Assembly (NCBI GenBank): GCA_964608025.1
Contig: CAZSLO010000003.1
Location: forward strand, 1-51,100
Direction: 5' to 3'
DNA: 51,100 bases
Origin: CAZSLO01 sp964608025
Lineage (GTDB): Bacteria > Chloroflexota > Dehalococcoidia > Lucifugimonadales > CAJWER01
Below are positions 9,132 to 17,352 of the stretch, one piece after another (position 1 is the stretch's first letter; the number at the start of each line of letters is the position of its first letter). A program made the position numbers and the translations under genes. The notes under the pieces are model-generated. The model worked only from the letters and a program-made list of their open reading frames with translations. It was not told where the DNA came from and did no database searches.

Positions 9132-10007
9132 ATGCGACTTGCACGCTATATAGCACCGGGTGCATCAGGTCCAGCTGTAGGAATAATTGATGCCAATGAC
9201 AACATCGCCGAAATTCATGGTTCTTGTGGAGACCTAGGACCGCTACTATTGTTAGACAAAGTGACTTTGGGAAAAGTCGCTGACACCTCACTCAGGAGCC
9301 ACAAGCTTGAAGACGTTCGACTACTAGCCCCGGTAGGTAACCCTGGCAAGATTTTTGCCCTAGCAGGTAACTATCATCCGCATGACTCGGATCGAGACGT
9401 GAACGTTGACGTAGAAATACCGAAATTCTTTATCAAGCCGATCACTTCTCTGATAGGCCCTACGGACGAAATCCCAAACACACAAGGTACCTCAACTGTG
9501 AACACTGTGGAGGAAATCGAGCTAGGAGTGGTAATTGGGAAACCCGGCAAAGACATCTCGACAGCCGATGCCATGAGCCACGTGTTTGGATATACGATCA
9601 TGAATGACTTCTCCGGCCGAGACCTCAAGCTCAATCCCCAGAGGAACATTGAGGGTCAAAATGAATGGTTCGAATGGCTAAATGGCAAATGGCTGGATGG
9701 ATTTTGCCCGACCGGGCCATGGGTTGTACTCTCAGAGGATATCCCTAATCCAGACAATCTTCAGGTAACAACCAAGATCAACGGTGACATCCGAGTAGAC
9801 GGCAACACCAGCCGGATGCTGTTTGATATACCTCATCAAATCGCTTACATCTCCAAGCTCACTACGCTTGAGCCAGGAGACATGATTGCTACCGGTGTAG
9901 TACCTCTAGCGCCTGGAGTGGACGATGAGATATACATCCAGCCCGGTGACGCTGTAGAAGGCATTATAGAAGGTATAGGGACACTGTGTAATCGAGTCTC
10001 TAGCTAA
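9132..10007 (+). CDS. Fumarylacetoacetate hydrolase (FAH) family protein, first copy
   Basis: This 291-residue protein has the FAH C-terminal fold, whose members hydrolyse or decarboxylate beta-diketo-type acids or hydrate 2-oxo-enoates. The divalent-metal triad is visible: Glu128 and Glu130 in VEEIELGVVIG and Asp159 in IMNDFSGRD. The closing motif LEPGDMIATGV is also typical. The N-terminal 65 residues form the usual small extra domain. A near-perfect AAGGAGGAG ribosome site lies 5 bases before the ATG. It is followed after 30 bases by a second, divergent FAH gene. Homologs act at the end of homoprotocatechuate and similar ring-cleavage routes; the real substrate is not determined. Confidence 0.9.
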   Translation: MRLARYIAPGASGPAVGIIDANDNIAEIHGSCGDLGPLLLLDKVTLGKVADTSLRSHKLEDVRLLAPVGNPGKIFALAGNYHPHDSDRDVNVDVEIPKFFIKPITSLIGPTDEIPNTQGTSTVNTVEEIELGVVIGKPGKDISTADAMSHVFGYTIMNDFSGRDLKLNPQRNIEGQNEWFEWLNGKWLDGFCPTGPWVVLSEDIPNPDNLQVTTKINGDIRVDGNTSRMLFDIPHQIAYISKLTTLEPGDMIATGVVPLAPGVDDEIYIQPGDAVEGIIEGIGTLCNRVSS

Positions 10008-10037
10008 CTACCACGAAAACCAAACAGGAGTAATCCC

Positions 10038-10952
10038 ATGAAACTAGTCCTATTCAATGACTTCACACCAGGTGTATTGAAAGGCGACAACGTAGTGGAC
10101 ATTTCTAGCGAAGTCTCTCAGGTTCCACACATAGATGGCCAAACCTGGATGAGTGGTATCATCGATAACTTTGACAGCCTTAGGAGCGGGATTGAAACCG
10201 CCGTCGCATCCTCCAATGGAGTGCCAACAAGCGAGGTACGCTTACGAGCGCCTCTCCCTGAACCAAAGCGTCTAGTCTGTATGGCAGGTAACTTCATGGA
10301 AAATGGTTCCCTGAAAATACCAACCGATAGAGATGCATTTCTAAAATCCCCTTCCGCTGTCATTGGTGACGGGGACACGGTTGTATTACCTGACTGTCCT
10401 GCACCTCATTTTCACCACGAGGGTGAGCTAGGGCTTGTGATAGGGAAAACCGCGGATCACGTCAGCGCTGACCAAGCCGCATCTAATATCTTCGGGTACC
10501 TCCAGTTCATAGACGTTTCCGCCCGAGGTGTGAGTCCTAACGGTAACAATAGCTTCTTCTGGCAAAAATCATGGGATACATTCGCCCCCATGGGACCAGC
10601 AATTGTTACCGCTGACGAGATCAAAGATCCTCAGAACTTGGATGTCAAACTCTGGGTGAGCGGCGATATACGACAAGACCTCAACACTTCTGATATGGGT
10701 CGTTCAGTATACGAGGTCGTCGAGTTTGTATCCTGGATCACAACACTCAAGCCGGGTGACGTAATATCGACTGGCACCAACCATACCGGGCTGGGACCTA
10801 TCCAGGACGGGGACAAAATTGAGATGGAGATAGAGGGACTTGGCCCCAGGCTGACTGTCAACGTCAAAGATGATTGGAAGCGCACATGGCCACGTGAGAC
10901 ACTTTCGAAAATGACAGGGTTCGAATCCAGTGTCCGTTCGAAACTAGGTTAG
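10038..10952 (+). CDS. Fumarylacetoacetate hydrolase (FAH) family protein, second copy
   Basis: The 304-residue protein has the same fold and aligned metal ligands as the upstream copy: Glu128 and Glu130 in HEGELGLVIG and Asp159 in FIDVSARG. The active-site lid sequences differ clearly (NGNNSFFWQKSWDTFAPMGP here), so this is not a recent duplicate. The closing motif is LKPGDVISTGTNHTG. The ATG has an AACAGGAG ribosome site. The two FAH genes form a likely operon, perhaps as a heteromer or as two successive enzymes (inference). A strong inverted repeat follows the stop codon. Confidence 0.9.
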   Translation: MKLVLFNDFTPGVLKGDNVVDISSEVSQVPHIDGQTWMSGIIDNFDSLRSGIETAVASSNGVPTSEVRLRAPLPEPKRLVCMAGNFMENGSLKIPTDRDAFLKSPSAVIGDGDTVVLPDCPAPHFHHEGELGLVIGKTADHVSADQAASNIFGYLQFIDVSARGVSPNGNNSFFWQKSWDTFAPMGPAIVTADEIKDPQNLDVKLWVSGDIRQDLNTSDMGRSVYEVVEFVSWITTLKPGDVISTGTNHTGLGPIQDGDKIEMEIEGLGPRLTVNVKDDWKRTWPRETLSKMTGFESSVRSKLG

Positions 10953-10966
10953 TAAACGTTTTATAT

Positions 10967-11004
10967 ACCGGGTGTTGGGATCAGGTTAGATCCCAACACC
11001 CGGT
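10967..11004. terminator. 16-bp perfect inverted repeat between convergent genes
   Basis: ACCGGGTGTTGGGATC (10967-10982) is repeated as its exact reverse complement GATCCCAACACCCGGT (10989-11004) around a six-base loop, AGGTTA. It lies 15 bases after the second FAH stop and 10 bases before the end of the convergent alcohol dehydrogenase gene, the expected place for a terminator serving both strands. There is no clear T-run on either side, so it may act as an RNA-stabilising 3' hairpin or as a factor-assisted terminator. Confidence 0.7.
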
Positions 11005-11013
11005 ACTTATTAC

Positions 11014-12093
11014 CTAATCGAAAGTTAGTACACTCCGCGCTACTTCCCCTTTGCTAAGAACATCGAATGCGGTGTTGACCTCGTCAAGTGGGAATGTACG
11101 TGTTATTAACTCATCCAGTCGAAGCTTACCAGCCTTGTATAGGCTAAGTAGCCTAGGGAATTCTATCTTTGGTCTCGAGCTACCATACATCGAAGCTATG
11201 ACTGTCTTTTCTTGCATTAAGTCACGCGCATCAATAGTCACGGGTGTGCTCTCGGGTGCATGGCCTACCCATACGGTAATCCCACGTTTCCTTGTGCACC
11301 GGATACTCTGGACAAACGGAGCCTCAACGAGACCAATGGCCTCGAAAGCATAGTGAACCCCGAATCCTCCAGTCAATTCAATAATCTTCTCAACCGGATC
11401 TTCCCTAGCCGCGTTCACAATATGTGTAGCTCCAAATTCCATAGCCATATCCAATTTATTGTCGAGCAAGTCAACTGCTATGATAGTAGTAGCTCCGGCA
11501 ATTTCGGCACCTTGCATACAATTGAGTCCTACCCCACCAGCACCGAACACCGCAACAGAAGTACCTGGCTGAACTTGTGCAGTGTTGATTGCCGCACCAA
11601 CACCCGTCGTCACACCACAGCCAACCAGCGCAGCCTGTTCAAATGGAATATCCTTGTCGATAGGTACTGCAGCTACTTCAGGAACAATGGCATAGGGCGC
11701 AAAAGTACCCAATTCAGAAAGTCTATTGATTACAGCGTGATCTTTAACACGTTGCAGCTTGGGACTAGAAAGAGGGTTGTAGCAAAGAACTGGCCACCCC
11801 TTCTGGCACACCTCACAATGACCGCAACTAGCTCGCCATGACAAGATGACGTGATCACCTTTCTGAATATTCGTGACACCTGGGCCAACCGCTTCCACAA
11901 TACCGGCTCCTTCATGGCCAAGTACAGTGGGTAGAGGGTGGTGTGTCCAATCTCCTTTTACGACGTGCCAATCAGAGTGGCAGACGCCTGAAGCCCCTAA
12001 TTTAACCATCACTTCACCTAAGCCAGGTTCTCCTTGTGCCACTTCCTCAACCACTAATGGTGTACGAGCTTCATAGAGTACAGCAGCCTTCAT
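11014..12093 (-). CDS. Zinc-dependent alcohol dehydrogenase (MDR superfamily)
   Basis: This 359-residue protein is a medium-chain dehydrogenase with both zinc sites intact. The catalytic zinc ligands are Cys38 (GVCHSD), His60 with Glu61 (GHEGAG) and Cys159 (VGCGVTTG). The structural zinc is held by Cys90, Cys93, Cys96 and Cys104. The NAD-binding motif GAGGVG is at residues 184-189, and an Asp in AVDLLD suggests NAD preference. VGCGVTTG is characteristic of the class I/III and NDMA-dependent group. It oxidises an alcohol or reduces an aldehyde in the cytoplasm. It follows the sulfatase-like gene by 64 bases and may be in its operon. Confidence 0.93.
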   Translation of the reverse strand: MKAAVLYEARTPLVVEEVAQGEPGLGEVMVKLGASGVCHSDWHVVKGDWTHHPLPTVLGHEGAGIVEAVGPGVTNIQKGDHVILSWRASCGHCEVCQKGWPVLCYNPLSSPKLQRVKDHAVINRLSELGTFAPYAIVPEVAAVPIDKDIPFEQAALVGCGVTTGVGAAINTAQVQPGTSVAVFGAGGVGLNCMQGAEIAGATTIIAVDLLDNKLDMAMEFGATHIVNAAREDPVEKIIELTGGFGVHYAFEAIGLVEAPFVQSIRCTRKRGITVWVGHAPESTPVTIDARDLMQEKTVIASMYGSSRPKIEFPRLLSLYKAGKLRLDELITRTFPLDEVNTAFDVLSKGEVARSVLTFD

Positions 12094-12157
12094 ATTAATC
12101 CCTCGCTATATGTCGAATAATCATGGTTGTATCAACACAAATATTACCGAAAAACAT

Positions 12158-13549
12158 CTAGATGCGGAGTTCTGTACGAGAATTTACTAAAGACTCCGGT
12201 ATCTTCGTATCTTTCATGAACTTCACTAATCGTTCGTGGACTTGCCTGGCTAAATCCGGGTTCTCCTCAATCACATTTGATTGCTGCAAAGGATCAGACG
12301 GTAGGTGATATAGCTGTGAAAGTCCTGGATCCACACTATAAAGCAATGACCAATCATCCACCGTAACTGTAGTGATAGGTGCTATACCAAGCCTTCGTCG
12401 GATATTGTCAACTGAATCTACCGTGTCTCCAGGATTAGCAAACGGTACGGTCGTTATAGTGAAATCACGACCAGGCAACGACGTGTCTCGAACCTTCGGC
12501 AATATGGAAATACCTTCCACTGACTCCGGGATGCGCTTGTCCATCAAATCGAGAACCGTCGGCATTACATCGATTGCGGACGTAATACCTTCGTAGATAC
12601 CTGCTCCCGCACCCGGAACATAAACCAACAGGGGCACCAGCGCTATCTCTTCATACAACGGAGAAAATCCCCACGTGGAGTCTGGGTCTCCATGACCATA
12701 GACCGATCCGTCCGGTCTTTTGCCAAAGTTCAATTTTCCAAACAGCCCGCCGTGCTCACCGAAATAGAAGCCATGATCCGAAGTAAATATCACAGCGGTA
12801 TTTTCCATTAAACCCATGTTTTCAACCGTTCGGAGCAAGTATCCAATCCAGGTATCAACCATAGTGACTTCACCTTTATAGGTTGCAAGTGCCTTCCTTA
12901 CCCGTTGTTCAGTGAAGTCCGGATGGTCCTGCCAGTGACCATATAACGGCTGTATGATCTCTCCATCGTAATCTGGCATATAAAGTTCTGTGTAGTAGTT
13001 GGGAGCGTCCCATGGTTCATGTGGATCCCAAGTATCAATGTAGAGAAAGAATTCTTCTTTGTGGTGGAGTTGGAGCCACTGCATAGCTCGAGTCATAGTT
13101 TGGGCCACGTTTCGGTCCGCCTCAAAGCGCCAGGCTTCCTTGGCGTCACGTGACTCGTGGTGATGTGTATCAATTAGGCGTGTAACCGAACCTTCTTGTC
13201 CAGTGTACATAGAGAAGGTCTGGAAACCCTTGTCGTAATTCATGCCGCCTCGGAGATAGAATGGCGTGTCTACCATCGCTGCCGTATGAACCCCATCCGC
13301 CGCAAGTATTTCTGCAAGTGTCACGGCATCTTCAGGTATTGGCTCCCATCCCATAAATGACATAGTCCATCGTCCAGTTGCATGATCGGCACGTGTTGGC
13401 ATAGTGGGAAAACCAGCCGCGTAATGTCGTCCAAATCTTGTCGCCTTGGCCGCTAAAGCATCAAGGGAAGGCGTCTTGATTTCCGATTTGCCATACGCTC
13501 CAAGGTGATCTTGCCGAAATGTATCCGCAACTATCCAAATGACGTTCAA
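12158..13549 (-). CDS. Sulfatase-fold hydrolase with Thr in the nucleophile position
   Basis: The 463-residue protein has the alkaline-phosphatase/sulfatase fold: metal-binding Asp9 (IVADTFRQDHLG), the signature region PTMPTRADHATGR (48-60), and the C-terminal metal motif TSDHGFYFGEHG. True sulfatases need Cys or Ser at the first position of C-x-P-x-R, which becomes formylglycine; here that position is Thr49, followed by Pro51 and Arg53. Thr is the nucleophile in phosphodiesterase branches of the superfamily, so this may hydrolyse a phosphate or phosphonate ester instead (inference). No signal peptide is visible. It lies between the ThDP-enzyme gene and the alcohol dehydrogenase gene on the same strand. 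Confidence 0.85.
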   Translation of the reverse strand: MNVIWIVADTFRQDHLGAYGKSEIKTPSLDALAAKATRFGRHYAAGFPTMPTRADHATGRWTMSFMGWEPIPEDAVTLAEILAADGVHTAAMVDTPFYLRGGMNYDKGFQTFSMYTGQEGSVTRLIDTHHHESRDAKEAWRFEADRNVAQTMTRAMQWLQLHHKEEFFLYIDTWDPHEPWDAPNYYTELYMPDYDGEIIQPLYGHWQDHPDFTEQRVRKALATYKGEVTMVDTWIGYLLRTVENMGLMENTAVIFTSDHGFYFGEHGGLFGKLNFGKRPDGSVYGHGDPDSTWGFSPLYEEIALVPLLVYVPGAGAGIYEGITSAIDVMPTVLDLMDKRIPESVEGISILPKVRDTSLPGRDFTITTVPFANPGDTVDSVDNIRRRLGIAPITTVTVDDWSLLYSVDPGLSQLYHLPSDPLQQSNVIEENPDLARQVHERLVKFMKDTKIPESLVNSRTELRI

Positions 13550-13683
13550 TTACCAACTCCTTCTGAAAAAACCACGCCTCCCATGTCCATCAACAAATTT
13601 TATTTAGTTAGTCCTAGCTTTGTTATCTAGTAAATCTAGCCCCGAGGTTAAAGGACAAGATATGGCATCTCTAGATAAAAACT

Positions 13684-15351
13684 TCAGGACTTAGCATCCC
13701 CCTTTACCCTGATTATCCAGTCGGTTAACGGGCTAGGTGAAGGTATCGTTTGTATGTTCACAACTGCCGGCTTACCTGCAGACAAGGCTCGCTTCAAAGC
13801 CGGTTCTAGTCCATCAGTTGTCTCTACATATTCACCATGAGCACCTAGAGATTCGGCCATTTTGTCATAGCGGGTCGGCAACAGTTCCGTAGCTACTGCC
13901 CTGCCGTATAAATCAACCTGCTGGTGGTAGTCAATGCCCCAAACACCATCGTTGCCGATTATTATGACGATCGGCACAGCATGCCGAACAGCAGTATCTA
14001 GTTCCATAGCATTAAATCCGAAGGCACCATCGCCAGTAAGCAATATTGCCATCGAGTTTGGGTTCGCTACTTTCAACCCTATGCTGAAAGGTACGCCCCA
14101 TCCAATCATGCCAAGGGTACCATTGGTAAACCAGCTATTCGGCCGTTCACAAGGGTGATATGCAGCTCCATAAAAAGCGAAGTCGCTACCTTCAAATACT
14201 AGGTTAGTATTCCCAGTAACAAGGGGAGAAAGGGCCCGATGAACATCCATAGCATGGGTATTACGTTCTGAATCAGCCAAGGCTTCGAGCCTCGCCCTCT
14301 GATCAATAGAAATGGCTTCCAAATCTTGTACCATCGGATGTTCCGACCAGCCATGTTTTTCAGCCTCACTAGACAACTGATTTACCACAGCCCCGACATC
14401 TCCTTGTACAGCCACATCAACACCGCGCGATAGACCTATTAAATCCACTGACGGCTCAACCTGGACAAATTTACACTCGGGCGAGAAGGTCGGTGGGTCT
14501 CCAAAATTGATCATGAAATCTATCTTTTTGCCTAGAAGAAGTACCGCGTCTGCCGCCCGCACATAGGCAGCGGCTTCATTCACACGGCCATCGGCTAAAC
14601 CAAAACACAGGGGATGGCTGTCGGGTACCAGACCACGCGAAAATTCCTCGGTGAACAGCGGGATTCCCGTGATCTCAACCAGCCGTTGAAGGTCATTTGG
14701 CCGGGTAGAAAAGCCTCCGTTGCCCGCGATTATCACGGGGCGTTTTGAATTTCTAAGTAACTCTATCGCCTCTTCAATAACAGATGGGTCGGCTTGTTGA
14801 AATCCTCTTGGCCTAGACCCTTTCGAGGGAAATAGTTGAACCAGGGAAGGATCGATCTTAGCCTCTTGAACGTCAAGGGGAATTGTTAAATGCACAGGCC
14901 CACGCCTACCTGTCAAAGCCGTACGAAACGCTCTTGCTATGAATTCTGGTATCCGGTACGGATCCGATATTAGCCACGAACCTTTCGTGACGGGACTGGC
15001 CATTCCAACTTGATCAATCTCCTGACTCGCCCCCTGGCCTAGTCGGTCTTGACTAGCACTTCCAACTATATTGACCAGCGGCGATTCCATATGACTTGCA
15101 AGTGTTAGGCCCGGGATAGCGTTAGCATGGCCCGGCGTCGTGAACATAGTCACACCGGGAGTCTCCGAGGTTCTTCCCCAGGCATTCGCCATATCGACGG
15201 CGCCTTGTTCATGTCTGGTGTCTACAAAACGGAATTTCTCGCCGTGCATATGGTCCATCAATGGCAGGGTATGGTCACCTGCAATCGTAAATACAGTATC
15301 CACACCCTCGGCTTTTAGTGCATTACTAATAAGATCTACGCCACGGGTCAT
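13684..15351 (-). CDS. Thiamine diphosphate-dependent enzyme (acetolactate synthase-like family)
   Basis: The 555-residue protein has the three-domain order of the acetolactate synthase/benzoylformate decarboxylase group. The cofactor-activating Glu is in the RHEQGAV motif near residue 47, and the ThDP-Mg motif starts with LLTGDGAFGFN and ends with IIGNDG. No regulatory subunit gene is adjacent, which argues against a biosynthetic acetolactate synthase and for a catabolic decarboxylase or lyase. I chose the ATG at 15351 because GGAGG lies five bases upstream; a longer in-frame start at 15387 lacks such a site. It is the first gene of a probable unit with the sulfatase-fold and alcohol dehydrogenase genes. 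Confidence 0.88.
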   Translation of the reverse strand: MTRGVDLISNALKAEGVDTVFTIAGDHTLPLMDHMHGEKFRFVDTRHEQGAVDMANAWGRTSETPGVTMFTTPGHANAIPGLTLASHMESPLVNIVGSASQDRLGQGASQEIDQVGMASPVTKGSWLISDPYRIPEFIARAFRTALTGRRGPVHLTIPLDVQEAKIDPSLVQLFPSKGSRPRGFQQADPSVIEEAIELLRNSKRPVIIAGNGGFSTRPNDLQRLVEITGIPLFTEEFSRGLVPDSHPLCFGLADGRVNEAAAYVRAADAVLLLGKKIDFMINFGDPPTFSPECKFVQVEPSVDLIGLSRGVDVAVQGDVGAVVNQLSSEAEKHGWSEHPMVQDLEAISIDQRARLEALADSERNTHAMDVHRALSPLVTGNTNLVFEGSDFAFYGAAYHPCERPNSWFTNGTLGMIGWGVPFSIGLKVANPNSMAILLTGDGAFGFNAMELDTAVRHAVPIVIIIGNDGVWGIDYHQQVDLYGRAVATELLPTRYDKMAESLGAHGEYVETTDGLEPALKRALSAGKPAVVNIQTIPSPSPLTDWIIRVKGDAKS

Positions 15352-15583
15352 AGCTACCTCCAAGCAATAATTTAATTGTACCGGCAAGAATATCAGACAG
15401 ACTGGCAGCCGTCTCCATGTACTGGTTTATCAAGCATGATCTTATTCAAATACCTGTAAGTGTTTATTACGTGTGATGAAACTCTAGAAATTTTTACTTT
15501 CAATTAGATACAAACGTTGCCTTCCATTAGTATTAGGCTCATAGTGATTGGTACAATTACCACGCTAACCTGAGGAGAGAACC

Positions 15584-15730
15584 ATGCCAAATGTAACAAT
15601 TGATTGGAACGCGGGGAGGACCCAGGAACAAAAGGACAAGATCGCTAAGGTCTTAGAGGATGCCCTGGTTGATATCGGCAAAGCACCTCGCGAGAACGTG
15701 AAAATTACCTTCAAGGACAATCCTGTCTAG
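15584..15730 (+). CDS. 4-oxalocrotonate tautomerase family protein (48 residues)
   Basis: This short gene is easily missed. It starts MPNVTIDWNAGRTQEQKDK and continues with AKVLEDAL and the strand VKITFKDN. The pattern matches 4-oxalocrotonate tautomerase subunits: Pro right after the start Met, which becomes the catalytic N-terminal base, the GRT turn, Gln-Lys helix residues, and a second beta strand. Canonical subunits have about 62 residues; this one stops earlier, so the C-terminal hairpin used in hexamer packing is reduced. A good ribosome site, GAGGAGAG, lies 4 bases before the ATG. It is transcribed against both flanking genes, so it stands alone. The family isomerises 2-hydroxymuconate-type dienols. 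Confidence 0.8.
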   Translation: MPNVTIDWNAGRTQEQKDKIAKVLEDALVDIGKAPRENVKITFKDNPV

Positions 15731-15877
15731 CAAAACTCTAGACGATCCTAATATTAATTGCGCAAGGTGCGCCCAACGTTTTCGAGTACCCAAAAGCCAA
15801 ATACACTCGGAATTATCTTGGGATAATCTCTACTTGCGCTGAATCTCACTAAGTTGGCCTTTCGATCCCTAGATCAG

Positions 15878-17032
15878 CTAGAAAGCGCTGATGCCTGTAA
15901 GTTCTCGGCCGAGTAAGAGGGTGTGTACGTCATAAGTCCCTTCGTAAGTATCTACTGTCTCTAGGTTAAGCATGTGGCGAATGGTACGGTGATCCAAAGT
16001 GATACCACTAGCTCCAAGGATACCCCTGGCTGACCGGGCTGCTTTAAGTGCTGCACGAACGTTACTTCTCTTTGCCAAAGACACCTGCGTATAACTCATA
16101 TTACCTTCGTCTTTCAATTGACCTAGACGCCAGGCAAGCATAAGTCCACTAGTATGATCTTCAACCATATCTACGAGCTTCTCCTGAACGAGTTGGCGGG
16201 AAGCGATCAGGTTTCCAAACGTCGACCGGTTCTTGGCAAACAGGAGCGCCTCGGAATATACATCCTCTAATGCACCTAATGCTCCCCATGCAATCCCATA
16301 ACGGGCTTGCGTGAGACAAGCTAGAGCACTGGCCAATGTAAGTGCTCCGGGCAACGCAAATGATTCGGGTATACGGACATCTTGTAGAAACAGTTCGGCC
16401 GTGTCAGATGCCTTCATGCTCATCTTGCCCTTGATTGAAATGGCCTCAAAGCCTGGGCTATCTGTCGGGACAATAAAGCCGCCTATCATACCGTCTTGGT
16501 TCTTGGCCCAAACTATCGACAAATCGGCTATCGTACCGTTTGTGATCCACATCTTCGAACCTGAAATGACAAACGAGTCACCTTCCTTGCGTACCGTCGT
16601 TTCCAATGCTTGTGGATCGGACCCACCATGGTGTTCGGTCAAAGCAAAACATCCTACAAGCTCACCTTTGGCAAGCTTAGGTAGATAATGGCTTTTTTGT
16701 TCTTCAGAACCGTAAGAAAAGATGGTGTGCATGACTAAAGCACCCTGTACACTTACAAAACTTCTTAGGGCTGAATCAACCCGTTCAAGTTCATACATGA
16801 TTAGGCCGTAGGCAACGTTCCCAAGACCGGAGGCTCCATATTTAAGCGGGAGGTTTGCTCCCAACAATCCTATCTCTGCAATCCTTGGGATGATGTCCTT
16901 GGGGAAAACATCATGTGACCACCATTCGTTGATGTAAGGTGCTACCTCGACTTCTAGAAATCTACGAACGCTAGATTGGACCTGTCGGTCCTCAGGTGAT
17001 AAGAGATTGTTTATTGCATAGTAATCAAGCAC
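15878..17032 (-). CDS. gcdH: Glutaryl-CoA dehydrogenase-like acyl-CoA dehydrogenase
   Basis: The 384-residue protein resembles human and bacterial glutaryl-CoA dehydrogenase along its whole length: RSFVSVQ with Arg90, FALTEHHGGSDP, ITNGTIADLSIVWA, ARYGIAWGALGA, and DTYEGTYDVHTLLLGRELTG with catalytic Glu364. Arg90 corresponds to the Arg that binds the glutaryl carboxylate in characterised enzymes, so oxidative decarboxylation to crotonyl-CoA is likely. The enzyme uses FAD and passes electrons to ETF. The start is GTG at 17032 with an AGGGGTG element upstream. No CoA-transferase or ETF gene is adjacent. A zinc-ribbon gene and an enolase-family gene lie upstream on the same strand. Confidence 0.9.
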   Translation of the reverse strand: MLDYYAINNLLSPEDRQVQSSVRRFLEVEVAPYINEWWSHDVFPKDIIPRIAEIGLLGANLPLKYGASGLGNVAYGLIMYELERVDSALRSFVSVQGALVMHTIFSYGSEEQKSHYLPKLAKGELVGCFALTEHHGGSDPQALETTVRKEGDSFVISGSKMWITNGTIADLSIVWAKNQDGMIGGFIVPTDSPGFEAISIKGKMSMKASDTAELFLQDVRIPESFALPGALTLASALACLTQARYGIAWGALGALEDVYSEALLFAKNRSTFGNLIASRQLVQEKLVDMVEDHTSGLMLAWRLGQLKDEGNMSYTQVSLAKRSNVRAALKAARSARGILGASGITLDHRTIRHMLNLETVDTYEGTYDVHTLLLGRELTGISAF

Positions 17033-17133
17033 TTAGATTCACCCCTAGGACAACAAGATCCTCTGGATCAACTGTTATATAAATACAAGACCATCTTTGG
17101 AATAATCGGAGAATCACAGTCAAGAACCTACCT

Positions 17134-17346
17134 CTAAATGCCCGCCTCATCAAGGCTTGCTGGATCGGTGTCACCAAGAATTTCTTCCACCAATTCCCGA
17201 GCCCAGCCGAGCAATTTATCTTCTAAATCAGTGCCGCAATGAGGACATTCGTAGTCACCATACCTCAACGCTGTACCGCATTGTTCACACGAAAATATTT
17301 GGCCAATTTTAAACATTACAGCTTGGATTTGCTCAGAGGTGGCCAT
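17134..17346 (-). CDS. Small zinc-ribbon protein of unknown function
   Basis: This 70-residue protein has two CxxC knuckles, Cys20/Cys23 (CEQC) and Cys34/Cys37 (CPHC), which form a typical zinc ribbon, followed by an acidic helical tail. It resembles many small bacterial proteins with a double zinc-ribbon motif; function is unknown. It begins 6 bases after the end of the enolase-superfamily gene, so the two are almost certainly co-transcribed, and glutaryl-CoA dehydrogenase follows about 100 bases later. It could be a partner or stability factor for a neighbour, but nothing in the sequence proves this. Confidence 0.7.
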   Translation of the reverse strand: MATSEQIQAVMFKIGQIFSCEQCGTALRYGDYECPHCGTDLEDKLLGWARELVEEILGDTDPASLDEAGI

Positions 17347-17352
17347 TACGAA

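Noticed and set aside
11260..11841. 193-codon plus-strand frame opposite the alcohol dehydrogenase gene
   Set aside because: The minus-strand gene has full zinc and NAD motifs; the plus frame is composition-driven and has no recognisable domain.
13684..15351. Biosynthetic acetolactate synthase (ilvB)
   Set aside because: No small subunit or branched-chain genes are adjacent, and the context is catabolic; only the broad ThDP family is supported.
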